64,000 nt of DNA from Hydrogenophaga crassostreae (GCF_001761385.1 NZ_CP017476.1:1043501-1107500); one strand, 5' to 3'. Counted from the stretch's first letter, positions 46,376 to 55,052 are shown. Notes: generated from the letters alone by a model not told the origin. Made by a program: numbers and translations.

Positions 46376-47257
46376 GTGACACCCCTAGCTTTCTCGCTCA
46401 TCGTGATTGCCGGCCTGATCCATGCTGGCTGGAATATCGTGGCCAAGAAGGCATCCGGTGATGCGCGCTTTGCTTTTTTCACAGCTTTTCTGATGATGGT
46501 GCTGTGGGCGCCCGTTGGCTGGTGGTTCGGGCGCAGCGAAGTGCCCCATTGGGGAGCACTGGAGTGGCGTCTGGTGGTGGGCAGTGGCGTCTTGCACGTG
46601 GTGTATTTCGTGGTGTTGTTGCGTGGATACCGCAAGGCCGACCTCACCGTGGTGTATCCCATGGCACGTGGTTCTGGCCCCTTGCTCTCGTCGATGGTGG
46701 CAATTGTCTTTCTGGGTGAACGCATATCCATGCTTGGGCTAACGGGTATTGCTGGTGTGGTGGGCGGCGTATTCCTGATCGCTGGCGGGCCGGATTTGTG
46801 GCGTGCAGCCCGCGACCCGCTGGCGCGAGACAGGGTGCGCAAAGGTGTTGCCTATGGGTTGCTCACCGGGGCGATGATTGCCTGCTACACCGTGGTCGAT
46901 GGGTATGCCGTGAAGTGGGTGGCCATGTCGCCCATCTTGTTGGACTATGTGGGTAATTTCGTCCGGGTCGGGCTGCTCGCACCGACTGTTATGCGCGATC
47001 CGGCGCAAGCCCGGGTTCTGTGGCTTCGCCAGTGGCGGTATGCCTTTGTGGTGGCGCTGTTCAGCCCCGTGGCGTATGTACTGGTTTTGTACGCGATGAA
47101 AGAAGCGCCGTTGTCTCATGTTGCGCCAGCCCGGGAGGTCTCCATGCTGTTTGCTGCGCTGATCGGTGGCCACCTGCTGGGCGAGGGCGAGCGGGTGCCA
47201 CGTTTGTTTGGGGCCGTTCTGATCGCCTCAGGCGTGGTCTTGCTGGGCCTGGGCTGA
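46376..47257 (+). CDS. EamA/DMT-family transporter
   Basis: A protein of about 293 aa with ten hydrophobic helices forming two EamA repeats (first half from PLAFSLIVIAGLIHAGWNIVAKKAS, second from GLLTGAMIACYTVVDGYAVKW). GYRKADLTVVYPMARGSGPLLSS is a typical EamA block. The substrate is unknown. The start is a GTG at 46376 (a TTG at 46367 is also in frame); there is no ATG and no clear ribosome binding site, because the BLUF terminator occupies the upstream bases. Confidence 0.85.
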   Translation: MTPLAFSLIVIAGLIHAGWNIVAKKASGDARFAFFTAFLMMVLWAPVGWWFGRSEVPHWGALEWRLVVGSGVLHVVYFVVLLRGYRKADLTVVYPMARGSGPLLSSMVAIVFLGERISMLGLTGIAGVVGGVFLIAGGPDLWRAARDPLARDRVRKGVAYGLLTGAMIACYTVVDGYAVKWVAMSPILLDYVGNFVRVGLLAPTVMRDPAQARVLWLRQWRYAFVVALFSPVAYVLVLYAMKEAPLSHVAPAREVSMLFAALIGGHLLGEGERVPRLFGAVLIASGVVLLGLG

Positions 47258-47259
47258 AC

Positions 47260-48108
47260 ATGGCAGAACAGGTCTTTCAACTGCTGGGTTGTGACTTCAC
47301 CAGTGCACCTTCGCGCCGGAAACCCGTTGTTTTGGCGCTCGGACACCTAAATCGGGGCCGGGTGGTGTTGGAAACGCTGGAAACCTTTGGTGAGCTGGCC
47401 CACTGGCAAGCGCGCATTCAACAACAGGGAGACGGTCCATGGGTGGGTGGCTTTGATCTGCCGTTTGGTTTGCCACGCGAGCTGGTCACGTCCTTGGGCT
47501 GGCCCACCGATTGGCTGGCTTGCTTGCACCATTACGCAGGCCTGAGCCGCAGCGAAATTCGCCTGGCCTTCAAGGCCTTTTGCGATGGGCGACCCGCCGG
47601 AGCGAAATTTGCACATCGGGCGACGGATGGCCCAGCGGGCTCCAGCCCGAGCATGAAATGGGTCAACCCGCCAGTGGCATTCATGCTGCATGCGGGCGTG
47701 CCCTGTTTGGTGGAGGCTGGCGTGAGCCTGCCGGGTTTGTACGCGGGTGACCCAAACCGCGTGGCCCTGGAGGCTTACCCGGGTTTGCTGGCGCGCAGCG
47801 TGCTGGGCCATGCGTCCTATAAAAGCGATGACAAAGCGCGCCAGACGCCTGAGCGTCTGATCGCACGGCGCACCCTGATCGAGGCTCTTGAGAGCGGCCG
47901 TGTACCACTGCTGCAAGGCGCAGGCCTGCGCTTGAAGCTCAGCCATGCGCAGCGGGATCAATTGGCTGACGACGCCAGTGGAGACAGCCTCGACGCGGTT
48001 CTGTGTTTGCTCCAGGCCAGCTGGGCGCTGCATCAACACAACAGCGGTCACCCCCATTGGGGATTGCCCCCGTTCGACCCTCTGGAAGGCTGGATCGTCT
48101 CTGCCTGA
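47260..48108 (+). CDS. DUF429 protein
   Basis: A 282-aa DUF429 member. It begins FQLLGCDFTSAPSRRKPVVLALG, which has the RNase-H-like first strand with a conserved Asp (GCDFTSAP). Then come WVGGFDLPFGLPRELV (second Asp), the VNPPVAFMLHAGVP segment, VALEAYPGLLARSVLG and the terminal DSLDAVLCLLQASWAL. The function is unknown; the fold suggests a nuclease-like enzyme. It starts two bases after the EamA stop, so the two are cotranscribed. Confidence 0.85.
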   Translation: MAEQVFQLLGCDFTSAPSRRKPVVLALGHLNRGRVVLETLETFGELAHWQARIQQQGDGPWVGGFDLPFGLPRELVTSLGWPTDWLACLHHYAGLSRSEIRLAFKAFCDGRPAGAKFAHRATDGPAGSSPSMKWVNPPVAFMLHAGVPCLVEAGVSLPGLYAGDPNRVALEAYPGLLARSVLGHASYKSDDKARQTPERLIARRTLIEALESGRVPLLQGAGLRLKLSHAQRDQLADDASGDSLDAVLCLLQASWALHQHNSGHPHWGLPPFDPLEGWIVSA

Positions 48109-48143
48109 TTCCCTCGCGACACCTGCGCCTTTGATGCTCTGCC

Positions 48144-48149
48144 TACAAT
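48144..48149 (+). promoter_or_regulatory. Possible -10 box of the ribH transcript
   Basis: TACAAT lies 43 bases before the FMN riboswitch, followed by a GCGCGGCG/CGCCGCGC stem (48157-48179). No good -35 is visible at 17 bp spacing. It is consistent with a transcript that starts near 48157 and includes the whole aptamer. Confidence 0.4.
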
Positions 48150-48186
48150 GATTGGCGCGCGGCGTTTCTGGCGCCGCGCAAAGCGT

Positions 48187-48344
48187 TCTCAGGGCGGGGC
48201 GAAATTCCCCACCGGCGGTGATGGCGGCTTGTAACCACAAGACCGCACGAGTGCCGCGAGCGCCCGCATGGTGCAAAGCCGAGCGGGGTCAGCAGACCCG
48301 GTGAGATCCCGGGACCGACGGTCAGAGTCCGGATGATAGAGAGC
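48187..48344 (+). promoter_or_regulatory. FMN riboswitch (RFN element)
   Basis: The conserved RFN blocks are all visible in order: TTCTCAGGGCGGGGCGAAAT, CCCCACCGGCGGTGAT, GCCCGCATGG-type P-stems, GGTCAGCAGACCCGGTGAGA, CCGACGGTCAGAGTCCGGAT and the closing AGAGAG. It lies about 100 bases upstream of the ribH ATG. FMN binding would repress expression by transcription or translation control. I see no strong T-run terminator after it, so sequestration of the start region is more likely. Confidence 0.95.
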
Positions 48345-48440
48345 GCGAGTCAAGGGCCTGGCGCATTGCAAACAGCAATGCCGCTGGCCTGTGAGCTTGT
48401 GCGCCCTGATTTTTTGGTCACCCTCCATTTCTCGGACCCC

Positions 48441-48950
48441 ATGAATCAGATCGAAGTGTCTACACCTTCCATTCCTTCCGTTGATTTACCGCAGAGCCTG
48501 CGCTTCGCTTTTGTTGAGGCCGCATGGCATGCCGAAATCGTTCAGCAGGCCCGCGACGCCTTTTTTGTTGCCATGGCTGAAGGCGGGTTCGACGCCGAGT
48601 CAATTGATGTGTTTGACGTACCTGGCGCGTTTGAAATTCCCCTGCATGCCCAGCGGTTGGCCCAGTCAGGCCGCTACGCGGCGGTTGTGGGCAGTGCACT
48701 GGTGGTCGATGGCGGCATTTACCGCCACGATTTTGTGTCGCAAACCGTGGTGCAGGCCCTGATGGATGTGCAACTGGCCACCGGCGTCCCGATGATTTCT
48801 GCCGTTCTCACGCCACACCACTTTCACGAACACGCCGAACACCGCAAGTACTTCATGCGTCATTTCGCGGTGAAAGGCACCGAGGCGGCAGAAGCTTGTT
48901 TGAAGACCGTGGCAAGTTTGCGGCGTCTGGATGCCTTGATGAGCGCCTGA
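48441..48950 (+). CDS. ribH2: 6,7-dimethyl-8-ribityllumazine synthase, type II (RibH2-like)
   Basis: A 169-aa lumazine synthase that condenses the pyrimidine with dihydroxybutanone phosphate in riboflavin synthesis. DVPGAFEIPLHAQRLAQSGR and GGIYRHDFVSQTVVQ (catalytic His in RHDF) are clear. LTPHHFHEHAEHRKYF replaces the LTTDT...A block of the usual RibH and matches the type II enzymes of Brucella and Mesorhizobium. Upstream frame is riboswitch RNA; the start is the ATG at 48441. It stands alone, without ribB/ribE neighbours. Confidence 0.9.
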   Translation: MNQIEVSTPSIPSVDLPQSLRFAFVEAAWHAEIVQQARDAFFVAMAEGGFDAESIDVFDVPGAFEIPLHAQRLAQSGRYAAVVGSALVVDGGIYRHDFVSQTVVQALMDVQLATGVPMISAVLTPHHFHEHAEHRKYFMRHFAVKGTEAAEACLKTVASLRRLDALMSA

Positions 48951-49054
48951 CCTGGCTGATATCGGGTTAGGAGGCACGTTCATGTGACCTGTATCAAATG
49001 GGCTGCGTCCGTGGACCTCGATACTGAGCGTCTTTGATTTCTGGACTCTGCCTC

Positions 49055-49699
49055 GTGTCAGCTCGCCCTTGCGCCTCTTCTGAGGCCGCCATTCTTCCGG
49101 TTGTTTCCACGCCCCATCGTGTGCACGAAGATGCGATGGCGCTCTTGATTGGGACCTTGTTCGTGGCGATGGGCGTTGTGCTGTTTCGCCATGCCGGCTT
49201 GCTGACGGGCGGCACGGCTGGACTGGCATTCTTGATCCACTACGCCACTGGCTGGAACTTCAGTCTGGTTTTCTTTGTGATCAACCTGCCGTTCTATGGT
49301 CTTGCCTGGCAGCGCATGGGGCCGGCATTTGCCATCAAAACGTTTTTGGCGGTTGGCTTGCTGGCAGTCTTGGCCCAATGGGTGCCTCAGTGGATCGAAA
49401 TTGGCCAACTCAGCACAGGATTTGCCGCCATAGCCGGTGGCTTGCTCACGGGAACAGGGATGCTGATGCTGTTTCGCCACCGCGCCAGTCTGGGCGGGTT
49501 CAATGTACTGGTCCTGTACCTGCAGGAGCGCTTCGGCTGGCGGGCCGGCAAACTTCAGATGGCGATGGATTGCTCCATCGTGTTGGCGGCTTTTGCGGTG
49601 GTCGACCTGGAGCGCATTGGGTGGTCGGTTTTGGGTGCGGTGGTGCTCAACCTCACGCTGGCGATCAACCACCGCCCGGGACGCTACATGGCGGTCTAG
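49055..49699 (+). CDS. YitT-family membrane protein
   Basis: A protein of about 214 aa with five or six hydrophobic helices of the YitT/DUF161 type. The core MALLIGTLFVAMGVVLFRHA, then GLLTGGTAGLAFLIHYATGW, FVINLPFYGLA and GTGMLMLFRHRASLGGFNVL, is characteristic. The function is unknown; it may be a small-molecule transporter. The start is uncertain: a GTG at 49055 (MSARPCASSEAAILPV) is my choice, a TTG at 49034 is possible, and the first ATG (49136) would cut into the first helix region. Confidence 0.85.
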   Translation: MSARPCASSEAAILPVVSTPHRVHEDAMALLIGTLFVAMGVVLFRHAGLLTGGTAGLAFLIHYATGWNFSLVFFVINLPFYGLAWQRMGPAFAIKTFLAVGLLAVLAQWVPQWIEIGQLSTGFAAIAGGLLTGTGMLMLFRHRASLGGFNVLVLYLQERFGWRAGKLQMAMDCSIVLAAFAVVDLERIGWSVLGAVVLNLTLAINHRPGRYMAV

Positions 49700-49790
49700 G
49701 ACCTGTTCGCAGCTGGAAAAACAATGTGAACAGGCTTTGGGTGCCCCGATCGACACCAGACACGGCTCTTTTCGCGGGCACACTTCAGCC

Positions 49791-50333
49791 ATGGACTTAT
49801 TGGTTGAATGGCACAATCGCCGCTTTTCGATGCCGGGCGTTCTCGGGCTCGTGCTTCTCTTGCTGGCCACTGCGGCCAGTGCGCAGCAGCTCGAAGGGGG
49901 TTACAGCGCCAGCGTTGTGCGGGTAGTCGACGGTGACACGATTTGGGTTCGCCCCGACGGAGGCGGGCGCAGCAAAAAATTGCGTATCGACGGCATCGAT
50001 TCCCCTGAAATTTGCCAAACGGGCGGTGCCGCAGCGCGCGACGCCTTGCGCCAGCGGCTTCAAAACCAAACGCTGTGGGTGAATGAGCGCGCCCGAGATA
50101 CCTATGGTCGACCGTTGGTGAGGCTGACCTTCAAAGGCGAAGACATGGCCGCATGGATGGTTAGTCAAGGCTGGGCATGGTCTTACCGGTGGCGCGGAGA
50201 CCCTGGGCCGTTTGTGTCGGAAGAGGCTTTCGCCCGCCGCAAGAAAAAAGGCATCTTTTCTGAAGGCATGCTGGAAGCCGCCGAGGAGCCGCGGCTTTTC
50301 CGCCGCCGCCATGGGCCTTGCCAGCGCGGCTGA
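49791..50333 (+). CDS. Secreted SNase-like (thermonuclease) nuclease
   Basis: A 180-aa protein with an N-terminal signal peptide (HNRRFSMPGVLGLVLLLLAT, cleavage after ASAQ) and one SNase domain: VVRVVDGDTIWVR (metal-binding Asp), LRIDGIDSPEICQ (Arg and Asp of the active site), ARDTYGRPLVRL (second Arg) and SQGWAWSYRW. All catalytic residues are present, so it should be an active Ca-dependent nuclease in the periplasm or medium. The start could also be the ATG at 49830. Its stop codon directly abuts the moeB stop. Confidence 0.88.
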   Translation: MDLLVEWHNRRFSMPGVLGLVLLLLATAASAQQLEGGYSASVVRVVDGDTIWVRPDGGGRSKKLRIDGIDSPEICQTGGAAARDALRQRLQNQTLWVNERARDTYGRPLVRLTFKGEDMAAWMVSQGWAWSYRWRGDPGPFVSEEAFARRKKKGIFSEGMLEAAEEPRLFRRRHGPCQRG

Positions 50334-51095
50334 TCAGTGCTTTTTCGCCGCGGGACTGCAAACCGCGCAATCCGTCTGGCGGGGCAGGGTGATGGTGGTG
50401 AAAGCCATATCGCGCGCGTCGATCATGAGCAGCCGCCCCACAAGGCGTGAGCCCAAGCCACCCAGCAACTTCAATGCTTCTGCCGCCTGCATGGTGCCGA
50501 CAATGCCCACCAGCGGTGCAAACACCCCCATGGTGGCGCAGCGCGTCTCTTCAGGACTGCTGCTGCCAGGAAACACGCAGGCATAACAGGGGGAGGTGGC
50601 TTCGCGCGAATCGAATACGCCGAGCTGGCCATCCATTCTGATCGCCGCGCCCGATACCAAGGGCTTGCTGTGCGCCACGCAAGCGGCGTTGATGGCCTGG
50701 CGGGTAGCGAAGTTGTCGGTGCAATCTAGCACCACATCGGCGGTGGGCACCAGTGCGTCGAGCAGTGCGGCGTCTGCCTTTTGAACCACGGGAATGGCTA
50801 CGACATCGGGATTGATGGCCGCAATGGCGGTGCGCACCGATTCGGCTTTGGGCAGACCGACCCGGTCGAGTGTATGAGCGATCTGTCGCTGGAGGTTGGT
50901 TTCATCGACCACGTCGTGATCCACCACCGTGATGCGACCCACGCCTGCGCTGCCCAGGTAAAGCGCCACGGGAGAGCCCAAGCCCCCTGCACCGATCACG
51001 AGTGCATGAGCCCCCAATAGGCGATCCTGGCCTTCGATGCCCAGTTCTTCGAGAAGGATGTGGCGCGAGTAGCGCAGCAGTTGTTGGTCGTTCAC
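50334..51095 (-). CDS. moeB: Molybdopterin-synthase adenylyltransferase / ThiF-like E1 enzyme
   Basis: A 253-aa E1-like enzyme that adenylates the C-terminus of a ubiquitin-like sulfur carrier (MoaD or ThiS). RYSRHILLEELG at the N-terminus, the nucleotide loop GAGGLGSPVALYLGSAGVG, CTDNFATRQAIN, and zinc ligands in PCYACVFPG and DCAVCSP are all present. There is no rhodanese domain. Whether it serves MoaD, ThiS or both cannot be told from the sequence. It is probably cotranscribed with ctp, 60 bases upstream. Confidence 0.92.
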   Translation of the reverse strand: MNDQQLLRYSRHILLEELGIEGQDRLLGAHALVIGAGGLGSPVALYLGSAGVGRITVVDHDVVDETNLQRQIAHTLDRVGLPKAESVRTAIAAINPDVVAIPVVQKADAALLDALVPTADVVLDCTDNFATRQAINAACVAHSKPLVSGAAIRMDGQLGVFDSREATSPCYACVFPGSSSPEETRCATMGVFAPLVGIVGTMQAAEALKLLGGLGSRLVGRLLMIDARDMAFTTITLPRQTDCAVCSPAAKKH

Positions 51096-51155
51096 GTCAG
51101 GGCCGGGCGTGAGCAGTCAGCCAATCGAGCGCGGGCGCAGAACCGCGCGTGATCG

Positions 51156-52646
51156 TTATTGGCTTTCCTTCTTCTCTTCTGCGCGCTCGATCAGGGTCTT
51201 GCTCACCAATACTGGCTGGCCTTTGAGCTGGTTGAGCGCTTGTTGCAGCGGGAAGTCTTCTGCGCTGCCAAACTCGGGCACCAAGCGCTGACCCGGGTTT
51301 TTCTTGGCCTCTTCTTCCAGGCGCTGGCGAGCTTGCTCACGATCGAGATCGCGTTGCTGTTCGGCGGCGCGCTCAGCATCGGTCATGGGCTTGTCGGCCA
51401 CCTCTTTGCCGGTTGTGAGGTGCTTGCTCAGATCGGCTTCGCGGGTGCGCAGGTCTGCAAACACATTGCCTTCGGCCGTCTCGTCGATCATCACATCAGG
51501 CACGATGCCCTTGGCTTGAATCGATTTGCCCGACGGCGTGTAGTAACGTGCCGTGGTGAGCTTGATGCCGGTATCCGGGCCCAGCGGGCGCACGGTTTGA
51601 ACCGATCCTTTGCCGAAAGTCTGGTTGCCCAGAATTTTGGCTCTTTTGTGGTCTTGCAAGGCACCAGCAACAATCTCACTGGCCGATGCCGAGCCTTCAT
51701 TGACCAGTACCACCATAGGCACATTTTTGAGCAGGCCGCGCGTTGTCTCGGTCAGATGCTTGATAGGGTCGGGGCCACCGCGTCGCAGGTAATACGTTGG
51801 CGTGGCGGTGTAGACAGACTTGCTGTCGGCCAGTTGTCCGTTGGTTGACACAACCGTGACGTCTTCTGGCAGGAAGGCCGCAGAGATCGCCACCGCTGCA
51901 TCAAGCAAACCACCGGGGTCGTTGCGCAAATCAAGCACGATGCCTTTGATCTTGGGATCGGCTTTGTAGAGCTCCTCGACCTTGCGCGAGAAGTCTTCAA
52001 CCGTGCGGTCCTGGAATTGCGATACACGCACCCACAGGTAGCCTGGCTCGATTTGTTTCGCCTTGACGCTTTGCGTCTTGATTTCGTCGCGGGTGATGGT
52101 GACCGGGAAGCTTCGGTCTTCGCTCTTGCGGAAGATGGTGAGCAAGACCTTGGTTTTTGGCTCGCCGCGCATGAGCTTCACGGCCTGACCAATGCTCAGA
52201 CCTTTGACGGCGGTATCGTCGATCTTGGTGATCAGATCACCGGATTTCAGGCCCGCACGGAAAGCGGGCGAATCCTCAATAGGGGAGACCACCTTGACCA
52301 GGCCGTCTTCCATGGAGATCTCGATGCCCACGCCGACGAATTTGCCGCTGGTGCCTTCCCGGAATTCCTTGAATGCCTTTTTGTCGAAGTACTGCGAGTG
52401 GGGATCCAGGCTGGCCACCATGCCCGAGATGGCGTCAGAGATCAGTTGCTTCTCGTCGACCGGTTCCACATAGTCGGTTTTCACCATGCCAAAAACGGCG
52501 GCAAATTGTTGCAACTCTTCCAGCGGCAACGGGGCGAGCGTGCCACGTGCGACGGCTTGAAGCTGGAACGTGGTCAGCGCTCCTGCGACAGCGCCTACGG
52601 CGATCCAACCAGCAACTTTCAGCTTGTGACTCACGTGCTTTCCCAT
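51156..52646 (-). CDS. ctpA: Carboxy-terminal processing protease (S41A)
   Basis: A 496-aa periplasmic serine protease with an N-terminal membrane anchor (KVAGWIAVGAVAGALTTFQ), a PDZ domain (about 95-165, VVSPIEDSPAFRAGLKSGDLITKIDD) and an S41 core with the nucleophile in NEGSASASEIVAGALQDH and the catalytic Lys in FGKGSVQTV. The C-terminal tail is charged and coiled (AERAAEQQRDLDREQARQR). I start at 52646, where GGAAAA lies close upstream and the protein begins MGKHVSHKLK; the frame is open to 52724. It lies downstream of gpmA, as in many betaproteobacteria. Confidence 0.94.
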   Translation of the reverse strand: MGKHVSHKLKVAGWIAVGAVAGALTTFQLQAVARGTLAPLPLEELQQFAAVFGMVKTDYVEPVDEKQLISDAISGMVASLDPHSQYFDKKAFKEFREGTSGKFVGVGIEISMEDGLVKVVSPIEDSPAFRAGLKSGDLITKIDDTAVKGLSIGQAVKLMRGEPKTKVLLTIFRKSEDRSFPVTITRDEIKTQSVKAKQIEPGYLWVRVSQFQDRTVEDFSRKVEELYKADPKIKGIVLDLRNDPGGLLDAAVAISAAFLPEDVTVVSTNGQLADSKSVYTATPTYYLRRGGPDPIKHLTETTRGLLKNVPMVVLVNEGSASASEIVAGALQDHKRAKILGNQTFGKGSVQTVRPLGPDTGIKLTTARYYTPSGKSIQAKGIVPDVMIDETAEGNVFADLRTREADLSKHLTTGKEVADKPMTDAERAAEQQRDLDREQARQRLEEEAKKNPGQRLVPEFGSAEDFPLQQALNQLKGQPVLVSKTLIERAEEKKESQ

Positions 52647-52907
52647 TGATTTTTCCAATAAATGCGTCGATGACTTCAAGGTAGCCGTCGAGCGGCGAAC
52701 CAATATACACCCGGGCGTTGGCAACGAGTTGCCAGTGGCGACTCACTTTTCACCGCCTTCTTGCCCCTTAAGCGGGCAATCGTGCGGTTGTTCCGGTGAA
52801 AGCTGCCCTGGAAAGGCTGCTTTTCAGGACCGCAGCCATTTCCGATCCAGGTTGTGTAGGAGTCACCTGTGGACATTCGGTTCCGCAGGTTTGGGACATG
52901 ACCCGAT

Positions 52908-53651
52908 TCAGGCCTTGCCTTGTTTGGCAACGGCGGCAGCGGCGGCTTCTGCTGCCTCGGCATCGCCCAGGTAGTAATGCCGAATGGGTTTCAGCGATTC
53001 GTCGAGTTCGTAGACCAGCGGAATACCGTTGGGGATGTTCAGGCCCACGATGTCTTTGTCGGAAATGTTGTCCAGGTACTTCACCAGCGCACGAATGCTG
53101 TTGCCATGGGCCGACACGACCACGCGCTTGCCGCTCTTGATCGATGGGGCCAACACCTCGTTCCAAAATGGCATCACACGCTCAACGGTGTCTTTCAGGC
53201 ATTCGGTGAGCGGAATGTCGTCGGGCGAGAGCCGCTCATAGCGGCGGTCGCTGCGTTCGCAGCGGGAATCGGAGGCTTCCAGTGCGGGTGGCGGTGTGTC
53301 GTAGCTGCGGCGCCAGATCAACACCTGCTCATCACCGTATTTTTTGGCGGTTTCGGACTTGTCCAGGCCTTGCAGCGCGCCGTAATGACGCTCGTTGAGG
53401 CGCCAGTGCTTGCCAATGGCCAGCCAGGAACGTTCCATTTCATCCAGCACATACCACAGCGTATGAATCGCACGCTTGAGCATGCTGGTGTAGGCGATGT
53501 CGAAGTCGAAACCCGCGTCTTTGAGCAGCTTTCCGGCCATGGTTGCCTGGGCCACGCCCGTGGGCGTGAGCTCGACATCGGTCCAGCCGGTGAAGCGGTT
53601 TTCTAGGTTCCAGGTGGACTCGCCATGGCGAATCAATACGAGTTTGTACAT
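52908..53651 (-). CDS. gpmA: 2,3-bisphosphoglycerate-dependent phosphoglycerate mutase
   Basis: A 247-aa glycolytic mutase (3-PG to 2-PG). It has the phosphohistidine motif LVLIRHGESTWN, LNERHYGALQGLDKSE, and the second catalytic His in SAHGNSIRALVKYLD. The length is normal and the C-terminus (YYLGDAEAAEAAAAAVAKQ) is Ala-rich. It is divergent from the rhodanese gene. The 261-base spacer to ctp shows no gene. Confidence 0.97.
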   Translation of the reverse strand: MYKLVLIRHGESTWNLENRFTGWTDVELTPTGVAQATMAGKLLKDAGFDFDIAYTSMLKRAIHTLWYVLDEMERSWLAIGKHWRLNERHYGALQGLDKSETAKKYGDEQVLIWRRSYDTPPPALEASDSRCERSDRRYERLSPDDIPLTECLKDTVERVMPFWNEVLAPSIKSGKRVVVSAHGNSIRALVKYLDNISDKDIVGLNIPNGIPLVYELDESLKPIRHYYLGDAEAAEAAAAAVAKQGKA

Positions 53652-53768
53652 CGGAGGACGGTGCTTTCAAGTCAAAAATTCGGGTCGAAAAACGCCCGAG
53701 TAAACAACAAGCCTGTGAGGGCTGCGCATACATTCTAAAATCTAGGGCTTAACTGAAAGGTAAACCTC

Positions 53769-54179
53769 GTGAGTTTCTTTATCGAAAACTGGACCCTGGT
53801 GGCTGTGGCACTGGCGTCAGCTGGCATGTTGATGTGGCCGGCGGTGGCCGGCGGCTCGGGTGGCGGCGCGATCAGCACGAACGATGCCGTGTCGCTGATC
53901 AACCGAGAAAAAGCGGTGGTGGTGGATATCTGTGGTGCAGACGAGTTCAAGGCGGGCCACGTGTCCGGTGCCAAAAATGTGCCGCTGGATGAGCTGGAAG
54001 CCAAGTTGGCAGGCATGGTGAAAAACAAAGCCACGCCGGTCATTCTGGTGTGCGCCTCGGGCATGCGTTCCAAGCGTGCGGTGGCCATCGCCAAGAAGCT
54101 GGGCTACGAGAATACCCACTCTCTGGCCGGTGGTTTGGGCGCCTGGCGCGCGGCCAGCCTGCCCGTCGAGAAGGCCTGA
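53769..54179 (+). CDS. Membrane-anchored single-domain rhodanese
   Basis: A 136-aa protein with one N-terminal helix (ENWTLVAVALASAGMLMWPAVAG) and a rhodanese domain: VVDICGADEFKAGHVSGAKNVPL and active-site loop VCASGMRSK with the catalytic Cys. It begins with GTG; AAAGGT lies seven bases upstream. The order rhodanese-grxC-secB-gpsA is conserved in betaproteobacteria, which suggests a link to thiol/redox handling. In the 117-base divergent region with gpmA, TTCTAAAATC (about 53734-53743) could supply -10 elements. Confidence 0.9.
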   Translation: MSFFIENWTLVAVALASAGMLMWPAVAGGSGGGAISTNDAVSLINREKAVVVDICGADEFKAGHVSGAKNVPLDELEAKLAGMVKNKATPVILVCASGMRSKRAVAIAKKLGYENTHSLAGGLGAWRAASLPVEKA

Positions 54180-54200
54180 ACCCATTCAAGGAGAGGCACC

Positions 54201-54458
54201 ATGGCCCAAGTGAAGATGTATACCAGCAACTATTGCCCTTTCTGCAGCCGGGCCAAGGCCCTGTTGCAGCAAAGCGGCGTGACGGATCTGGAGGAAGTGA
54301 ATGTGGATGGGACACCCGAAGTGCGCGCTCACATGACCCAACTGACCGGACGTACCAGCGTGCCCCAGATTTTCATTGACGAGACCCTTGTGGGTGGCTG
54401 TGATGATTTGTACGCGCTTGAAGCGCGCGGCGAGCTGCAAACGATGCTCAAGGCCTGA
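54201..54458 (+). CDS. grxC: Glutaredoxin 3
   Basis: An 85-aa dithiol glutaredoxin with active site CPFC (Cys12, Cys15), the TSVPQIFIDETLVGGCDDL glutathione-binding region and the normal GrxC length. It reduces protein and small-molecule disulfides using glutathione. It starts 21 bases after the rhodanese gene with AAGGAGAGG upstream. Confidence 0.96.
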   Translation: MAQVKMYTSNYCPFCSRAKALLQQSGVTDLEEVNVDGTPEVRAHMTQLTGRTSVPQIFIDETLVGGCDDLYALEARGELQTMLKA

Positions 54459-54506
54459 TGGCCGCTTTTCAGCACCCTTTGTGGTGCTGAGATAATGACT
54501 GCAGTG

Positions 54507-54547
54507 CCCGCTGTGGGAGCCGATGTCCCCAGCGGGTTTCGATTTTT
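54507..54547 (+). terminator. Terminator between grxC and secB
   Basis: Stem CCCGCTG (54507-54513) with CAGCGGG (54530-54536), extended inside by GGGA/TCCC, then TTTCGATTTTT. A second smaller hairpin, CAGCACC/GGTGCTG (54470-54489), precedes it. Some read-through to secB is possible. Confidence 0.65.
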
Positions 54548-54569
54548 CCGACCTTTTTGAAAGCAATTC

Positions 54570-55028
54570 ATGGCCGATCAAGAACCCACTTTCCAGATTC
54601 AGCGCGTTTATTTGAAAGAAGCTTCGCTGGAGCAACCCAATTCACCAGCGATTCTGCTCGAGCAGGAGCAGCCCGCCGTCGATATCCAGCTGGGCGTGGA
54701 GTCCAACCCCGTGGCCGAAGGCGTGTTTGAAATCTGTGTAACCGCCACCGTGCAGACCAAGATCAAGGACCGCACGGTGTTCCTGGTGGAAGCCAAGCAG
54801 GCCGGGATTTTTGAAATTCGCAACCTGCCCGATGACCAGATGGGCCCCATCATGGGCATTGCCTGCCCTCAAATCGTGTACCCCTATTTGCGCGGCAACG
54901 TTGCTGACCTGATCCAGCGCGGGGGCTTCCCACCGGTGCACCTGGCTGAAATCAACTTCCAGGCGATGTACGAACAGCAGATGGCCAAGGCCGAAGAAGA
55001 AGACGCGCCACGCATCGTCACCCAATAA
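54570..55028 (+). CDS. secB: Protein-export chaperone SecB
   Basis: A 152-aa tetrameric chaperone that holds preproteins unfolded and hands them to SecA. Typical blocks are FQIQRVYLKEASLEQPN, PNLPDDQMGPIMGIACPQIVYPY (here with RNLPDD), and RGGFPPVHLAEINFQAMYEQQ. Length and C-terminal acidic tail (AEEEDAPRIVTQ) are normal. gpsA follows 24 bases later, a very common pair. Confidence 0.97.
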   Translation: MADQEPTFQIQRVYLKEASLEQPNSPAILLEQEQPAVDIQLGVESNPVAEGVFEICVTATVQTKIKDRTVFLVEAKQAGIFEIRNLPDDQMGPIMGIACPQIVYPYLRGNVADLIQRGGFPPVHLAEINFQAMYEQQMAKAEEEDAPRIVTQ

Positions 55029-55052
55029 TCGGGTTTTAAGCCACATCCGGCC

